Below are positions 41,339-50,299 of a stretch of 64,000 nt of DNA, piece by piece. Source of the stretch: Luteimonas terrae. Lineage in GTDB: Bacteria; Pseudomonadota; Gammaproteobacteria; Xanthomonadales; Xanthomonadaceae. Under the pieces are notes generated by a model. That model searched no databases, was not told the DNA's origin, and saw nothing but the letters and a program-made list of their open reading frames with translations. Every line of letters begins with the position of its first letter. The stretch's first letter is position 1. The stretch covers positions 744,001-808,000 of the forward strand of contig NZ_SMTG01000002.1 of assembly GCF_004358165.1 (NCBI RefSeq), read 5' to 3'. The position numbers and the translations under genes were made by a program.

Positions 41339-41577
41339 CCGTTCGACCTGGCTATTTCGTCAAGCGTCAGGATTGGGGTGCAGGGGCTGCGCCCCTGCGG
41401 TTATGGCGCATGGATGCGCCGCTTCTTCCTAGCGGTCGGACCCGCGCTAGGGGCCGGTCAGCAGTAGGCATGTCCGCTTTCTGCCGACCGGCTTTTCGCA
41501 CCAACATCCGGGCAATTACTGCCAGCGGTTGCAGCCGCTGGACAACCCAGAGCCGCACGGGGGCGGCAGTGCTATGA
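41335..41577 (+). CDS. Possible small element protein (80 aa)
   Basis: 80 residues. It begins MTVRPGYFVKRQDWG, which looks like real coding, but from residue 15 on it runs through five strong hairpins and turns Arg/Ser-rich, so it may be only partly or not translated. Start and stop both sit in ATGA overlaps (41335-41338 and 41574-41577); the second leads into the short ORF that becomes the Xer-activator start in the circle. Confidence 0.35.
   Translation: MTVRPGYFVKRQDWGAGAAPLRLWRMDAPLLPSGRTRARGRSAVGMSAFCRPAFRTNIRAITASGCSRWTTQSRTGAAVL
41380..41541. repeat. Cluster of five hairpins
   Basis: GCAGGGGC/GCCCCTGC (41380-41398), GGCGCA/TGCGCC (41405-41420), CCTAGCG/CGCTAGG (41428-41451), CCGGTC-GCAG/CTGC-GACCGG (41454-41491), CCAGCGG/CCGCTGG (41522-41541). 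No T-tract follows any, so they are not terminators. Such clusters are usual in filamentous-phage intergenic regions (origins, packaging signal). Confidence 0.6.
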
Positions 41578-41584
41578 AATCACG

Positions 41585-41612
41585 ACTTCGCATAATGTAC
41601 ATTATGTAAATT
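41585..41612 (+). other. dif: Chromosome dimer resolution site dif (right junction of the element)
   Basis: Arms and centre match the 11-6-11 XerC/XerD plan: XerC arm ACTTCGCATAA, centre TGTACA, XerD arm TTATGTAAATT. E. coli dif has GGTGCGCATAA, TGTATA and TTATGTTAAAT. KOPS-like octamers on both sides point toward it. The XerC arm here is from the element; the original chromosomal arm is at 40064. Confidence 0.85.
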
Positions 41613-41753
41613 TCGAGAGGTCCCGTAAGATCGAGGACGCGGCATGTACATCGGCACGCAGGTCATCGGCGACGTATCCAATGATGAGGCTAGTCGCACG
41701 TGGAAAGCGTTTGCCTTCCCTCGAACGCAACCAGAACCGGCAAGGAGAGATCG

Positions 41754-42104
41754 GTGGCAGCAAGGAAGCATCAGAGCAACGCGTATCAGGCGTGGACCTA
41801 CATCCTCGCAGGTCTCCTGGCGCTGACGAACGCTGCGTGGTTCCTGTCCAGCAGAGTGACGGCGAACGATCATGCGGCGCAATTGCGTGCGGCACAGGTT
41901 CAAGGCCCGCCCGTGCAACGCGTGATCTACGAGTACCGCAATCGGACGCCCGAGCCCGCAGTGGGCCCGGGCATGCAACGACGCCTGGAATCGGATGAGC
42001 GCTGCCAGCCCATCGCAGGCGGCAGTCGCGAAGGCGTGGTCATCTCGAAACGGGGAAACGCATGGTCATCGGATGGTGAACGCTGCGATCCCACGCTCGT
42101 CTAG
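41754..42104 (+). CDS. Small single-pass membrane protein, paralogue of the 28615 protein
   Basis: 116 residues from GTG 41754, preceded by AAGGAG (41742-41747). One membrane helix (WTYILAGLLALTNAAWFL), then QRVIYEY, a Pro/Arg stretch, ERCQPIAG and the ending GNAWSSDGERCDP. The same motifs in the same order occur in the protein at 28615-28974, which also starts with GTG. Function unknown. It lies 142 bp beyond dif. Confidence 0.65.
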   Translation: MAARKHQSNAYQAWTYILAGLLALTNAAWFLSSRVTANDHAAQLRAAQVQGPPVQRVIYEYRNRTPEPAVGPGMQRRLESDERCQPIAGGSREGVVISKRGNAWSSDGERCDPTLV

Positions 42105-42338
42105 CGGATGATCCGGATCCGTCGACCGTGGACTTGTATTGCGCAGTCCGGCGGCAGCACGCGACGCGTGCAATCACGCGGATTGACCCCTGTGCTCTGG
42201 AACCGGCACCGTCCAGCGCATCTTCGCCCGGACACCACGGCATTGAACACGTGCGGTCAGCGCAAGACGTGAGAGGCCGGATCCGATGCCCCGCCCTCGC
42301 CTCGCATCCACAGACTTTTTCGACCGGACGAAAGCAGA

Positions 42339-42364
42339 ACGGGCAGCTCTCGCGAGCTGCCCGT
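42339..42364 (-). terminator. Intrinsic terminator of the tRNA operon
   Basis: Perfect 11-bp stem ACGGGCAGCTC / GAGCTGCCCGT with a 4-nt loop; read on the minus strand it is followed by TTCTGCTTT. It lies 12 bp after tRNA-Glu. Confidence 0.8.
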
Positions 42365-42376
42365 CTGTTTGTAAAG

Positions 42377-42452
42377 TGGCGTCCCCACGGGGATTCGAAC
42401 CCCGGTGTCCACCGTGAAAGGGTGGTGTCCTAGGCCTCTAGACGATGGGGAC
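42377..42452 (-). tRNA. tRNA-Glu (anticodon UUC)
   Basis: 76 nt including an encoded CCA. Acceptor GTCCCCA pairs with TGGGGAC; the anticodon arm reads CACCC-TTTCACG with UUC at 34-36; the T arm is CCGGGGTTCGAATCCCCG. Substrate of MnmA (encoded at 10.2-11.3 kb). Confidence 0.97.
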
Positions 42453-42512
42453 GCTGAAAACCGTCTTGCGTCATCCCGATGGTCAGGCCGTAAACGACCA
42501 CCGGACAAATTT

Positions 42513-42588
42513 TGGTGGAGCCAGGCGGGATCGAACCGCCGACCTCCTGCATGCCATGCAGGCGCTCTCCCAGCTGAGCTATGGCCCC
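42513..42588 (-). tRNA. tRNA-Ala (anticodon GGC)
   Basis: 76 nt including CCA. Acceptor GGGGCCA pairs with TGGCTCC; the anticodon arm is CCTGCATGGCATGCAGG with GGC; the T arm is GGCGGTTCGATCCCGCC. First gene of a two-tRNA operon; tRNA-Glu follows after 60 nt. Confidence 0.97.
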
Positions 42589-42604
42589 ACGTTTGGGAGC
42601 GCGA

Positions 42605-42633
42605 ATTCTAGTGTTGCGTTTCAGAAACGTCAA
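42605..42633 (-). promoter_or_regulatory. Sigma-70 promoter of the tRNA operon
   Basis: On the minus strand TTGACG (42633-42628), a 17-bp spacer, and TAGAAT (42610-42605). Expected start near 42597, about 9 nt before tRNA-Ala. Confidence 0.75.
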
Positions 42634-42684
42634 CAAGGAATTTCGCATTCCCGCCGTTCGCATCGTGCCGTCGGTGAGGACGTC

Positions 42685-43191
42685 TCAGCCGGTGGCGCCG
42701 GCCTCGCTGCAATCGAGGCGCGCATCTTCCGGATTTGGACGCAAAGATGCAAGCCCGTGTTTCTGGTCTTCGAGATATTGCAGCCACTTGCCCAGAAACG
42801 TGTTCATGCGCAGGCGGTGATCGACGACCTCGACCGGCGGCGGAAACATGCCGATGACGTCCTGCCAGCGGCGTCCGACATAGCAATGCGTCGCTTCGAC
42901 CTGGCCCGCATCGCGGTACAGACGCAGATGCGCGGACGGGTCCGGTTCGCCGGTCACCGGATCGAGCATCGCGTAGCTCAGACGCAACTCGGTCGTGTAC
43001 GGGTGCTGCGCGATCACGTCCAGCAACACCGGCAAGGTGCCCGGCACGTCGGAACGGTATCGACCGGGCGCGAGGCTCGCCGGATCAAATATGCGTACCG
43101 CGCGTTCGTGGTTTTCCGCATACAGCGCCATCAGCCAGCCGAAGCGGCCCAGTGTGGGAGGTCTGGCATGGCGGGTCAGGACTTTCTGCAT
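42685..43191 (-). CDS. DUF1249 (YqiB family) protein
   Basis: 168 residues. Typical blocks: LMALYAENHERAVRIFDP, LLDVIAQHPYTTELRLSYAM, PHLRLYRDAGQVEATHC-like (SAHLRLYRDAGQVEATHC) and KWLQYLEDQKHGL at the C-terminus. In E. coli the family member yqiB sits with nudF and cpdA; here it stands alone upstream of the tRNAs. Function unknown. Confidence 0.85.
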   Translation of the reverse strand: MQKVLTRHARPPTLGRFGWLMALYAENHERAVRIFDPASLAPGRYRSDVPGTLPVLLDVIAQHPYTTELRLSYAMLDPVTGEPDPSAHLRLYRDAGQVEATHCYVGRRWQDVIGMFPPPVEVVDHRLRMNTFLGKWLQYLEDQKHGLASLRPNPEDARLDCSEAGATG

Positions 43192-43389
43192 GGACCGATG
43201 CTACATCCGCGGCGATGAATCGGGCAGCAGACACCACGCGGTCCGGGGATGGGGATCGCGGGTCCACGCCCCCATCTGTGGCAAGTCGCATGGGGCTGGA
43301 ATCGGCAATTGCCTGTTGCAGGCAACCGATCCTGGGCGGCCGGCCCGGCCCTGCCCCGCCTAGCCGAAAAGAACGCTAGCCGCAGGCCC

Positions 43390-44211
43390 TCAGTACATCA
43401 CCCGCTCGATGCCCAGCGTCGACATGACCTTGCTGGAGATCTCCTCGATCGAGGTGTGCGTGGTGCTCAGTGACGGAAGACGCTCGGCCCGGAACAGCGC
43501 TTCGGCGGCGGTGACTTCGCGCCTGCAGGTCTCCAGCTGCGCGTAGCGCGAGTTGGGCCGGCGCTCCTGGCGGATCTGCGCCAGACGCACCGGGTCGATG
43601 GTCAGGCCGAACAGCTTGTTGCGATGCGCGCGCAGGCGCGGTGGCAGGCGGTCGTGCTCGAGGTCTTCCTCGGTCAGCGGATAGTTCGCCGCGCGCACGC
43701 CGTGGTGGAGCGCCAGATACACGCAGGTGGGCGTTTTGCCGGCGCGCGACACGGCCACCAGCACCACATCCGCCTCGTCGTAGTTCGTCGCCATGCCGTC
43801 GTCGTGACTCAGCGCGAAGTTCATCGCGTTGATGCGCCGGTGGTAGGTCTCGAAATCGACCATGCCGTGCGCGCGGCCCACGCGCGACTCGCGGGTTTCC
43901 AGCAGCTCACGCTCCAGCGGCTCGATGAACGGTGCGAAGACGTCGAGCACCAGCGCCCCGCTCTCGCCCAGCACCATCGCCAGTGCCGGATCGACGCAGG
44001 AACTGACGACGATCGGGCGCACGCCCATGGCCTCGCCGCGTGCGCGGATCAGGGTGGCGACCTCGGCGGCGCGTTCGAGCGAATCGACGAAGGGAATGCG
44101 GTTGGTGCTGAACTGCGTGCCGGTGAACTGGGTCAGCAGGCTGTGTCCGATGGTCTCGGCGGTGATACCGGTGCCATCGGAGACATAGAACACGGGACGG
44201 GGGCTGGACAT
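43390..44211 (-). CDS. ppsR: PEP synthase regulatory protein (bifunctional kinase/phosphorylase)
   Basis: 273 residues, DUF299 family. [23 protein letters not shown] at the N-terminus and the P-loop [20 protein letters not shown]. It inactivates PEP synthase by ADP-dependent threonine phosphorylation and reactivates it by phosphorolysis. It is divergent from ppsA with 111 bp between, the expected partner arrangement. Confidence 0.95.
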   Translation of the reverse strand: MSSPRPVFYVSDGTGITAETIGHSLLTQFTGTQFSTNRIPFVDSLERAAEVATLIRARGEAMGVRPIVVSSCVDPALAMVLGESGALVLDVFAPFIEPLERELLETRESRVGRAHGMVDFETYHRRINAMNFALSHDDGMATNYDEADVVLVAVSRAGKTPTCVYLALHHGVRAANYPLTEEDLEHDRLPPRLRAHRNKLFGLTIDPVRLAQIRQERRPNSRYAQLETCRREVTAAEALFRAERLPSLSTTHTSIEEISSKVMSTLGIERVMY

Positions 44212-44322
44212 CGCGACACCGGATCGTTCACGAGCGTCTTCGCGCCCGGGGTGGCTAAAATAGCGGTTCCGCGCCGGGCCTGCCCGGTCTCACTCTCGTT
44301 ATCCGCGACACGGAGTCTCCCC

Positions 44323-46698
44323 TTGAGCAACATCCTGTGGCTGCATGACCTGCGCCTGTCCGACCTTGCGCAGGTCGGCGGCAAGAACTCGTCCCTCGGC
44401 GAGATGATCGGCAACCTCGCCAAGCTCGGCGTTTCGGTGCCCGGTGGTTTCGCCACGACGGCCGACGCGTTCAAGGCCTTCATCGCCCACAACGATCTGC
44501 ACCAGCGCATCTTCGACCGCCTGGCGCCGCTGGACGTCGAGGACGTCGCCGCACTGACCGCAGCCGGCAAGGAGATCCGTGGCTGGGTCATCGACGCTCC
44601 GCTGCAGCCCGATCTGGATGCCGACATCCGCGCCGCTTACGAAAAGCTGGCGGCCGAGAATGGTGGCGGCGAGATCGCCGTCGCGGTGCGTTCGTCGGCG
44701 ACCGCCGAGGATCTGCCCGACGCGTCGTTCGCGGGCCAGCAGGAGACCTTCCTCAACGTCACCGGCGCCGACGACGTCCTGCACAAGGTCAAGGAAGTCT
44801 TCGCGTCGCTCTACAACGACCGCGCGATCGCCTACCGCGTGCATCACGGCTTCAAGCACGAGGACGTGTTCCTGTCGTCGGGCGTGCAGCTGATGGTGCG
44901 TTCGGACATCGGCGCCTCCGGCGTGCTGTTCACCCTCGACACCGAATCCGGTTTCCGCGACGTGGTCTTCGTGACCTCGAGCCTGGGCCTGGGCGAGATG
45001 GTCGTGCAGGGCGCGGTGAACCCGGACGAGTTCTACGTCTACAAGCCCACGCTCAAGGCCGGCAAGCCGGCGATCCTGCGTCGCGGCATCGGCAGCAAGC
45101 AGCTGCGCATGGTCTATTCGGACGTGCCGGGCGAGCGCGTCAAGGTCGAGGACACGCCGGTCGAGTTGCGCAATGCGTTCTCCATCACCGATGAAGACGT
45201 GCACGAGCTCTCGCGCCAGGCGCTGATCATCGAGGAGCACTACAAGCGCCCGATGGACATCGAGTGGGCGAAGGACGGCGCCAGCGGCAAGCTCTTCATC
45301 GTGCAGGCGCGCCCGGAGACGGTGAAGTCGCGCGCCAAGAACACCCAGATCGAGCGTTTCTCGCTGGAGAAGCGCGGCGATGTGATCTGCGAAGGTCGCG
45401 CGATCGGCCAGAAGATCGGCGCCGGCGTGGCGCGCGTGGTGCGTTCGCTCGACGACATGAGCCGCGTGCAGCCCGGCGACGTGCTGGTCGCCGACATGAC
45501 CGATCCCGACTGGGAGCCGGTGATGAAGCGCGCCGCCGCCATCGTCACCAACCGCGGCGGCCGCACCTGCCACGCGGCGATCATCGCGCGTGAGCTGGGC
45601 GTGCCGGCCGTCGTCGGCACCGGCAATGCGCTGGACACGATCGAGGACGGCCAGGAAGTCACGATCAGCTGTTCCGAGGGCGACACCGGCTTCATCTACA
45701 GCGGCATCCTGCCCTTCGAGCGCATCACCACCGATCTGACCTCGATGCCCGAGGCGCCGCTGAAGATCATGATGAACGTCGCCAACCCCGAGCGCGCGTT
45801 CGACTTCGGCCAGCTGCCCAACGCCGGCATCGGCCTGGCGCGTCTGGAAATGATTATCGCCGCGCACATCGGCATCCACCCGAACGCGCTGCTGCAGTAC
45901 GAGAAGCAGGACGCCGAGACGAAGAAGAAGATCGACGAGAAGATCGTCGGTTACGGCAATCCGGTCGACTTCTACGTCAACCGCCTGGCCGAAGGCATCG
46001 CCACGCTGACCGCGTCGGTGGCGCCGAACCCGGTGATCGTGCGCCTGTCGGACTTCAAGTCCAACGAGTACGCGAACCTGATCGGCGGCAAGCACTTCGA
46101 ACCGCACGAAGAGAATCCGATGATCGGCTTCCGCGGTGCCAGCCGTTACGTCGATCCGAGCTTCACCGATGCGTTCGCGCTCGAGTGCAAGGCCGTGCTC
46201 AAGGTCCGCAACGAGATGGGCCTGGAGAACCTCTGGGTGATGATTCCGTTCGTGCGCACGCTCGATGAAGGCCGCAAGGTCGTCGAGGTGCTGGAGCAGA
46301 ACGGTCTCAGGCAGGGCCAGGACGGCTTGAAGATCATCATGATGTGCGAAGTGCCGTCGAACGCACTGATGGCCGACGAGTTCCTCGACATCTTCGACGG
46401 CTTCTCGATCGGCTCGAACGATCTCACCCAGCTGTCGCTCGGTCTGGACCGCGACTCGTCGATCGTCGCGCACCTGTTCGACGAGCGCGACCCGGCGGTC
46501 AAGAAGCTGTTGTCGATGGCCATCAAGGCCGCCCGCGCCAAGGGCAAGTACGTCGGCATCTGCGGTCAGGGCCCGAGCGACCACCCGGACCTCGCCCAGT
46601 GGCTGATGGAAGAAGGCATCGAGTCGGTGTCGCTCAATCCCGACACGGTCGTCGACACCTGGCTCAAGCTGGCCAAGTCGAAGGCGAACGCCGGCTGA
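44323..46698 (+). CDS. ppsA: Phosphoenolpyruvate synthase
   Basis: 791 residues from an unusual TTG start at 44323, chosen because GGAG precedes it by 7 nt and the product then begins [22 protein letters not shown], as in other PpsA. The frame is open far upstream, but that part is antisense to ppsR. ATP-grasp N-domain ([20 protein letters not shown]), phosphohistidine His417 ([17 protein letters not shown]), C-terminal PEP domain with [14 protein letters not shown]. It makes PEP from pyruvate and ATP for gluconeogenesis. Confidence 0.96.
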   Translation: MSNILWLHDLRLSDLAQVGGKNSSLGEMIGNLAKLGVSVPGGFATTADAFKAFIAHNDLHQRIFDRLAPLDVEDVAALTAAGKEIRGWVIDAPLQPDLDADIRAAYEKLAAENGGGEIAVAVRSSATAEDLPDASFAGQQETFLNVTGADDVLHKVKEVFASLYNDRAIAYRVHHGFKHEDVFLSSGVQLMVRSDIGASGVLFTLDTESGFRDVVFVTSSLGLGEMVVQGAVNPDEFYVYKPTLKAGKPAILRRGIGSKQLRMVYSDVPGERVKVEDTPVELRNAFSITDEDVHELSRQALIIEEHYKRPMDIEWAKDGASGKLFIVQARPETVKSRAKNTQIERFSLEKRGDVICEGRAIGQKIGAGVARVVRSLDDMSRVQPGDVLVADMTDPDWEPVMKRAAAIVTNRGGRTCHAAIIARELGVPAVVGTGNALDTIEDGQEVTISCSEGDTGFIYSGILPFERITTDLTSMPEAPLKIMMNVANPERAFDFGQLPNAGIGLARLEMIIAAHIGIHPNALLQYEKQDAETKKKIDEKIVGYGNPVDFYVNRLAEGIATLTASVAPNPVIVRLSDFKSNEYANLIGGKHFEPHEENPMIGFRGASRYVDPSFTDAFALECKAVLKVRNEMGLENLWVMIPFVRTLDEGRKVVEVLEQNGLRQGQDGLKIIMMCEVPSNALMADEFLDIFDGFSIGSNDLTQLSLGLDRDSSIVAHLFDERDPAVKKLLSMAIKAARAKGKYVGICGQGPSDHPDLAQWLMEEGIESVSLNPDTVVDTWLKLAKSKANAG

Positions 46699-46719
46699 TC
46701 ACTGCGTCATGCGTCATCG

Positions 46720-46752
46720 GAACGCCCGGGACCTCCTGGGCGTTCTTTTTTA
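46720..46752 (+). terminator. Intrinsic terminator of ppsA
   Basis: Stem GAACGCCC / GGGCGTTC (46720-46727, 46738-46745), extended by partial inner pairing, followed by seven T. Confidence 0.85.
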
Positions 46753-46966
46753 TGGCACCGCGCAGGTGCACGCGGATTGCACTGCGTTCTGGAACCGCGC
46801 CGTCGGCAGGTGGAGCGCGACGACTGTCGCCCGTCCCCATCCCACTTCCTTCGCCGGCACGCATCCGCCTCGCAGAAAGATGCCCCGATCCGTTTGACCT
46901 TTTGGGAACACCGCGCCGCCTAAGCTGCCGTCGCTGCCCGCGACGCCGGGCGATTCGAGGAAAATC

Positions 46967-47857
46967 ATGATGGAGCGTTGGTGGACTCGCCTGCAGGCGT
47001 CGGGCTGGGAAGACATCGCGTTGGCCTGGGGTCTGCGCGTGGCGGGCGCGCTGCTGCTGTTCCTGATCGGACTGCGCATCGCCAAGTGGATTGCCGGCCT
47101 CGCCGAGCGCGGGCTCACGCGCGCGCACGTGGAGCCCACCGCGACACATTTCCTGCGCAAGGTCGCCTACGTGATCCTATTGGTGGTGCTGGTGCTCGCC
47201 TCGCTGCAGGTGATTGGCGTGCCGATGACCTCGATGGTCGCGGTGCTCGGCGCCGCGGGCCTGGCGATCGGCCTGGCGCTCAAGGATTCGCTGTCCAACA
47301 TCGCCTCAGGCGTGATGCTGGTGACGCTCAAGCCGTTCCGCGCGGGCAACGTGGTGACGATCAACGGCGTCACCGGCACGGTGGAAGACGTGAGCATCTT
47401 CCAGACCAAGCTGCGCGGCGCCGACAACCAGCTCATCGTGCTGCCCAACAGCCTGATCACCGCCGATTCGATCATCAACCTCACGCCCGACACGCGCCGC
47501 CGCGTAGAAGTCGTCGTGGGCATCGGCTACGCCGACGACATCGATACCGCGCGCGCGGTGATCCTCGGCATCATGCAGGAAGACCCGCGCGTGCTCGCCG
47601 AGCCGGCGCCGGCGGTCGTGGTCTATTCGCTGGGCGACAACAGCGTCAATCTTGGCGCGACCTGTCACGTCGCCAATGCCGACTGGTGGGGCGTGAAGTG
47701 CATGCTGACCGAGCAGATCAAGAAGCGCTTCGACGCGGGCGGCATCTCAATTCCGTTCCCGCAGCGCGACGTGCACATGTACCACCACCTGCCGCCGGGC
47801 ACGCAGGCCGTGCCCAACGATGCCCTGGCGGGCGCGCCGCAGTTGCGACGCGACTGA
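46967..47857 (+). CDS. mscS: Small-conductance mechanosensitive channel MscS
   Basis: 296 residues. Three membrane helices; the pore helix VAVLGAAGLAIGLALKDSLSNIASGVMLV carries the Gly/Ala packing pattern of MscS TM3, followed by the beta domain (FRAGNVVTINGVTGTVEDVSIFQTKLR) and DNQLIVLPNSLI. It releases solutes on osmotic downshock. The ATG at 46967 is doubled (ATGATG). It is convergent with orn, 20 bp apart. Confidence 0.94.
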   Translation: MMERWWTRLQASGWEDIALAWGLRVAGALLLFLIGLRIAKWIAGLAERGLTRAHVEPTATHFLRKVAYVILLVVLVLASLQVIGVPMTSMVAVLGAAGLAIGLALKDSLSNIASGVMLVTLKPFRAGNVVTINGVTGTVEDVSIFQTKLRGADNQLIVLPNSLITADSIINLTPDTRRRVEVVVGIGYADDIDTARAVILGIMQEDPRVLAEPAPAVVVYSLGDNSVNLGATCHVANADWWGVKCMLTEQIKKRFDAGGISIPFPQRDVHMYHHLPPGTQAVPNDALAGAPQLRRD

Positions 47858-47877
47858 ATTCGCGCCGCTGCCGGCGC

Positions 47878-48441
47878 TCAGGGGCTCGCGAGCGCGGCCA
47901 AGTGCCGCCGGTAGTGGCGCAGTTCGTCGATCGAATCGCGCACGTCGCTCAGCGCGGTGTGCGCCGAATGCTTGGTGAAACCCGCCAGCACCTGCGGCGC
48001 CCAGCGACGCGCGAGTTCCTTGAGCGTGCTGACGTCCAGATTGCGGTAGTGGAAGAACTTCTCCAGCTCGGGCATCTGCCGGTGCAGGAAGCGCCGGTCC
48101 TGGCAGATCGAATTGCCGCACATCGGCGACTTGCCCGGCTCGACCCAGAGCCTGAGGAACTCCAGCGTGCGTGCCTGCGCTTCTGCCAGACCGACGCCCT
48201 GTTCGAGCGACCGCTGCCACAGGCCCGAGCGCCGGTGCTGGCCGCGGTTCCAGTCGTCCATCGCTTCGAGCGTGTCCAGCGACTGCACGATCGCGAGTTC
48301 CGGACCTTCGGCGAGGATGTTGAGTTCGCCATCGGTGACGATGGTGGCGATCTCGAGGATCTGGTCGTGATCGGTATCCAGTCCGGTCATCTCCAGGTCG
48401 ATCCAGATCAACCGGCCCTCGCTGGCCCTGTCGGCATTCAT
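47878..48441 (-). CDS. orn: Oligoribonuclease
   Basis: 187 residues, DEDDh exonuclease. [11 protein letters not shown] gives the first Asp and Glu, [20 protein letters not shown] the core, and [18 protein letters not shown] the His and last Asp. It degrades 2-5-nt RNAs and pGpG, so it also finishes cyclic-di-GMP turnover. Essential in several gammaproteobacteria. Confidence 0.96.
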   Translation of the reverse strand: MNADRASEGRLIWIDLEMTGLDTDHDQILEIATIVTDGELNILAEGPELAIVQSLDTLEAMDDWNRGQHRRSGLWQRSLEQGVGLAEAQARTLEFLRLWVEPGKSPMCGNSICQDRRFLHRQMPELEKFFHYRNLDVSTLKELARRWAPQVLAGFTKHSAHTALSDVRDSIDELRHYRRHLAALASP

Positions 48442-48473
48442 GCGTGCGTTCGCCTTCCACGTAGTGACGGCGC

Positions 48474-49007
48474 ATGATATCCCAGCCGTCTCGACGAGCC
48501 GCCTGCGTGTTCCCTTCCCAGATCCTGTCGAATCCTTCCGTGACGCATTACGCCATCCTCACCGCGATGCTCGCGCCGGCGTTCTTCCTGACCGCCACCG
48601 CGTCCCTGCTCGGCACCGCCAACGCGCGGCTCGCGCGCGTGATCGATCGCACCCGATCCTTGCTGCGCGATCTCGCCGACGACGACGGCCACGACACCGA
48701 GGACCGTCGCATCCTCGAAGCGCGCATCGCGCTGCAGCGGCGCCGCAGCCGCATCATCCTGCGCGGCAGCCAGCTGCTGTACGTGGCGATCAGCTGCTTC
48801 GTCGGCACCAGCCTGACGGTTGCCGGCGACTCGTTCTTCGACCATCGCTTTGGCCAGGCGCCGACCATCCTCGCCGCGCTCGGCGTGCTGGCGATGTTCG
48901 CCGCCAGCCTGCTGCTGGCGCGCGAAGCCTCGATGGCCGTGCATGCGGTCAACGAGGAAATGGACGACGCGCACCGCAAGGCCAATCGGCGCAGTCCGTT
49001 GATCTGA
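48474..49007 (+). CDS. DUF2721 membrane protein
   Basis: 177 residues from ATG 48474; GTG 48540 (then [15 protein letters not shown]) would be closer to the family length. Three hydrophobic segments: [36 protein letters not shown] and [18 protein letters not shown]. The [13 protein letters not shown] block after the first is characteristic. Function unknown. It is divergent from orn with 32 bp between. Confidence 0.75.
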   Translation: MISQPSRRAACVFPSQILSNPSVTHYAILTAMLAPAFFLTATASLLGTANARLARVIDRTRSLLRDLADDDGHDTEDRRILEARIALQRRRSRIILRGSQLLYVAISCFVGTSLTVAGDSFFDHRFGQAPTILAALGVLAMFAASLLLAREASMAVHAVNEEMDDAHRKANRRSPLI

Positions 49008-49018
49008 GGTGCGCTTTG

Positions 49019-49184
49019 CACCTTCCCCCGCCTGCGGGGGAAGGTCGGGATGGAGGCAAACGCTCAGGTTGCAGAAGTCCCGAGCTCGCAGGGCTCCAGA
49101 TGTTCTTCGCTCGATCTCGTTTCCAGCATCGTCGGACGCTTCGCCCCCACCCAACCCTCCCCCGCTCGCGGGGGAGGGCTTTCA
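49019..49184. repeat. Intergenic element with terminal inverted repeats, copy B
   Basis: Left hairpin CCTTCCCCCG-CCTG-CGGGGGAAGG with TCGGGATGGAGGC; right end GCCCCCACCCAACCCTCCCC with hairpin CCCCGC-TC-GCGGGG. The ends are inverted relative to each other. The middle (about 85 bp) is unlike copy A at 8829-8990. It fills the convergent gap between the DUF2721 gene and tadA. Confidence 0.65.
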
Positions 49185-49186
49185 GT

Positions 49187-49675
<489 letters not shown>

Positions 49676-50230
49676 TCAGCGCCGCGCGGCGATGTCGGCG
49701 GCGAAGCCCTGCACGAACGCGGCCAGCTGCTGGCGCACCTTTTCGTCGACCAGCACGCCATCGGCAAAGGTCTGGCCTGCGCGCGAAACCAGCAGCCTGG
49801 CGCCCGACCAGTGGTCGACGCCCAGCGTGTGCAGCACCGGCAGCCACGCGGCCTGCGAAAGCACGGTGCCGAAGCCACCGGCCGAGGCGCCGATCAACGC
49901 GACCGGGCGGCCGCCGAACAGTTCGCCGATGCCGCTGGCCGGTCGCGACAGCCAGTCGATGGCGTTCTTGAACACACCGGGGATGCCGTTGTTGTATTCC
50001 GGCGTCGACAGCAGCAGGCCGTCGGCGGCGCGGATCTGCGCCTTTAACGCCTCGACCGCTGCCGGAATGCCGTCGGCCGCTTCGGCGTCGCCGTCGTAGA
50101 GCGGAATGCCGTGCAGCGTGGCGATTTCCAGTTCGATGCCCTCGCCCGCCACGTCGCGGGCCGCATGCAGCAACGCGGTGTTGAACGAGCCGGCGCGCAG
50201 GCTGCCGGAAATGCCGAGAATCCTGACCAT
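49676..50230 (-). CDS. NAD(P)H-dependent FMN reductase
   Basis: 184 residues, flavodoxin fold of the NADPH-dependent FMN reductase/ChrR type: GISGSLRAGSFNTALLHAA (phosphate loop) and LLSTPEYNNGIPGVFKNAIDW (flavin contact). Substrates in the family include quinones, chromate and azo dyes; not resolvable here. Confidence 0.88.
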   Translation of the reverse strand: MVRILGISGSLRAGSFNTALLHAARDVAGEGIELEIATLHGIPLYDGDAEAADGIPAAVEALKAQIRAADGLLLSTPEYNNGIPGVFKNAIDWLSRPASGIGELFGGRPVALIGASAGGFGTVLSQAAWLPVLHTLGVDHWSGARLLVSRAGQTFADGVLVDEKVRQQLAAFVQGFAADIAARR

Positions 50231-50299
50231 GTCGTCGTCGCAGGCGGGCGCTGCAAGGCAGCCGGGCGGCGACTTTAACGCAAGCGCCTGCGCGCCGCT

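Larger units (their letters stand above)
40075..41601 (+). mobile_element. 1,521-bp Xer-integrated element in the chromosomal dif site
   Basis: The segment between two dif-type sites, bounded by 15-bp direct repeats 1,521 bp apart. Its first half is clearly lower in GC than the flanks. It carries a Xer-activation-factor-like gene, a small DNA-binding protein gene, two unknown ORFs and a cluster of hairpins; no transposase, integrase or replication initiator is present. Known relatives in style are filamentous phages and their satellites (CTX, TLC, Xanthomonas Cf/Lf types) that use host XerCD. Satellite or remnant are both possible. Confidence 0.72.

Noticed and set aside
43624-44322. Upstream extension of ppsA by more than 230 codons
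   Set aside because: It is antisense to ppsR and unlike PpsA; the TTG at 44323 with GGAG gives the expected length.
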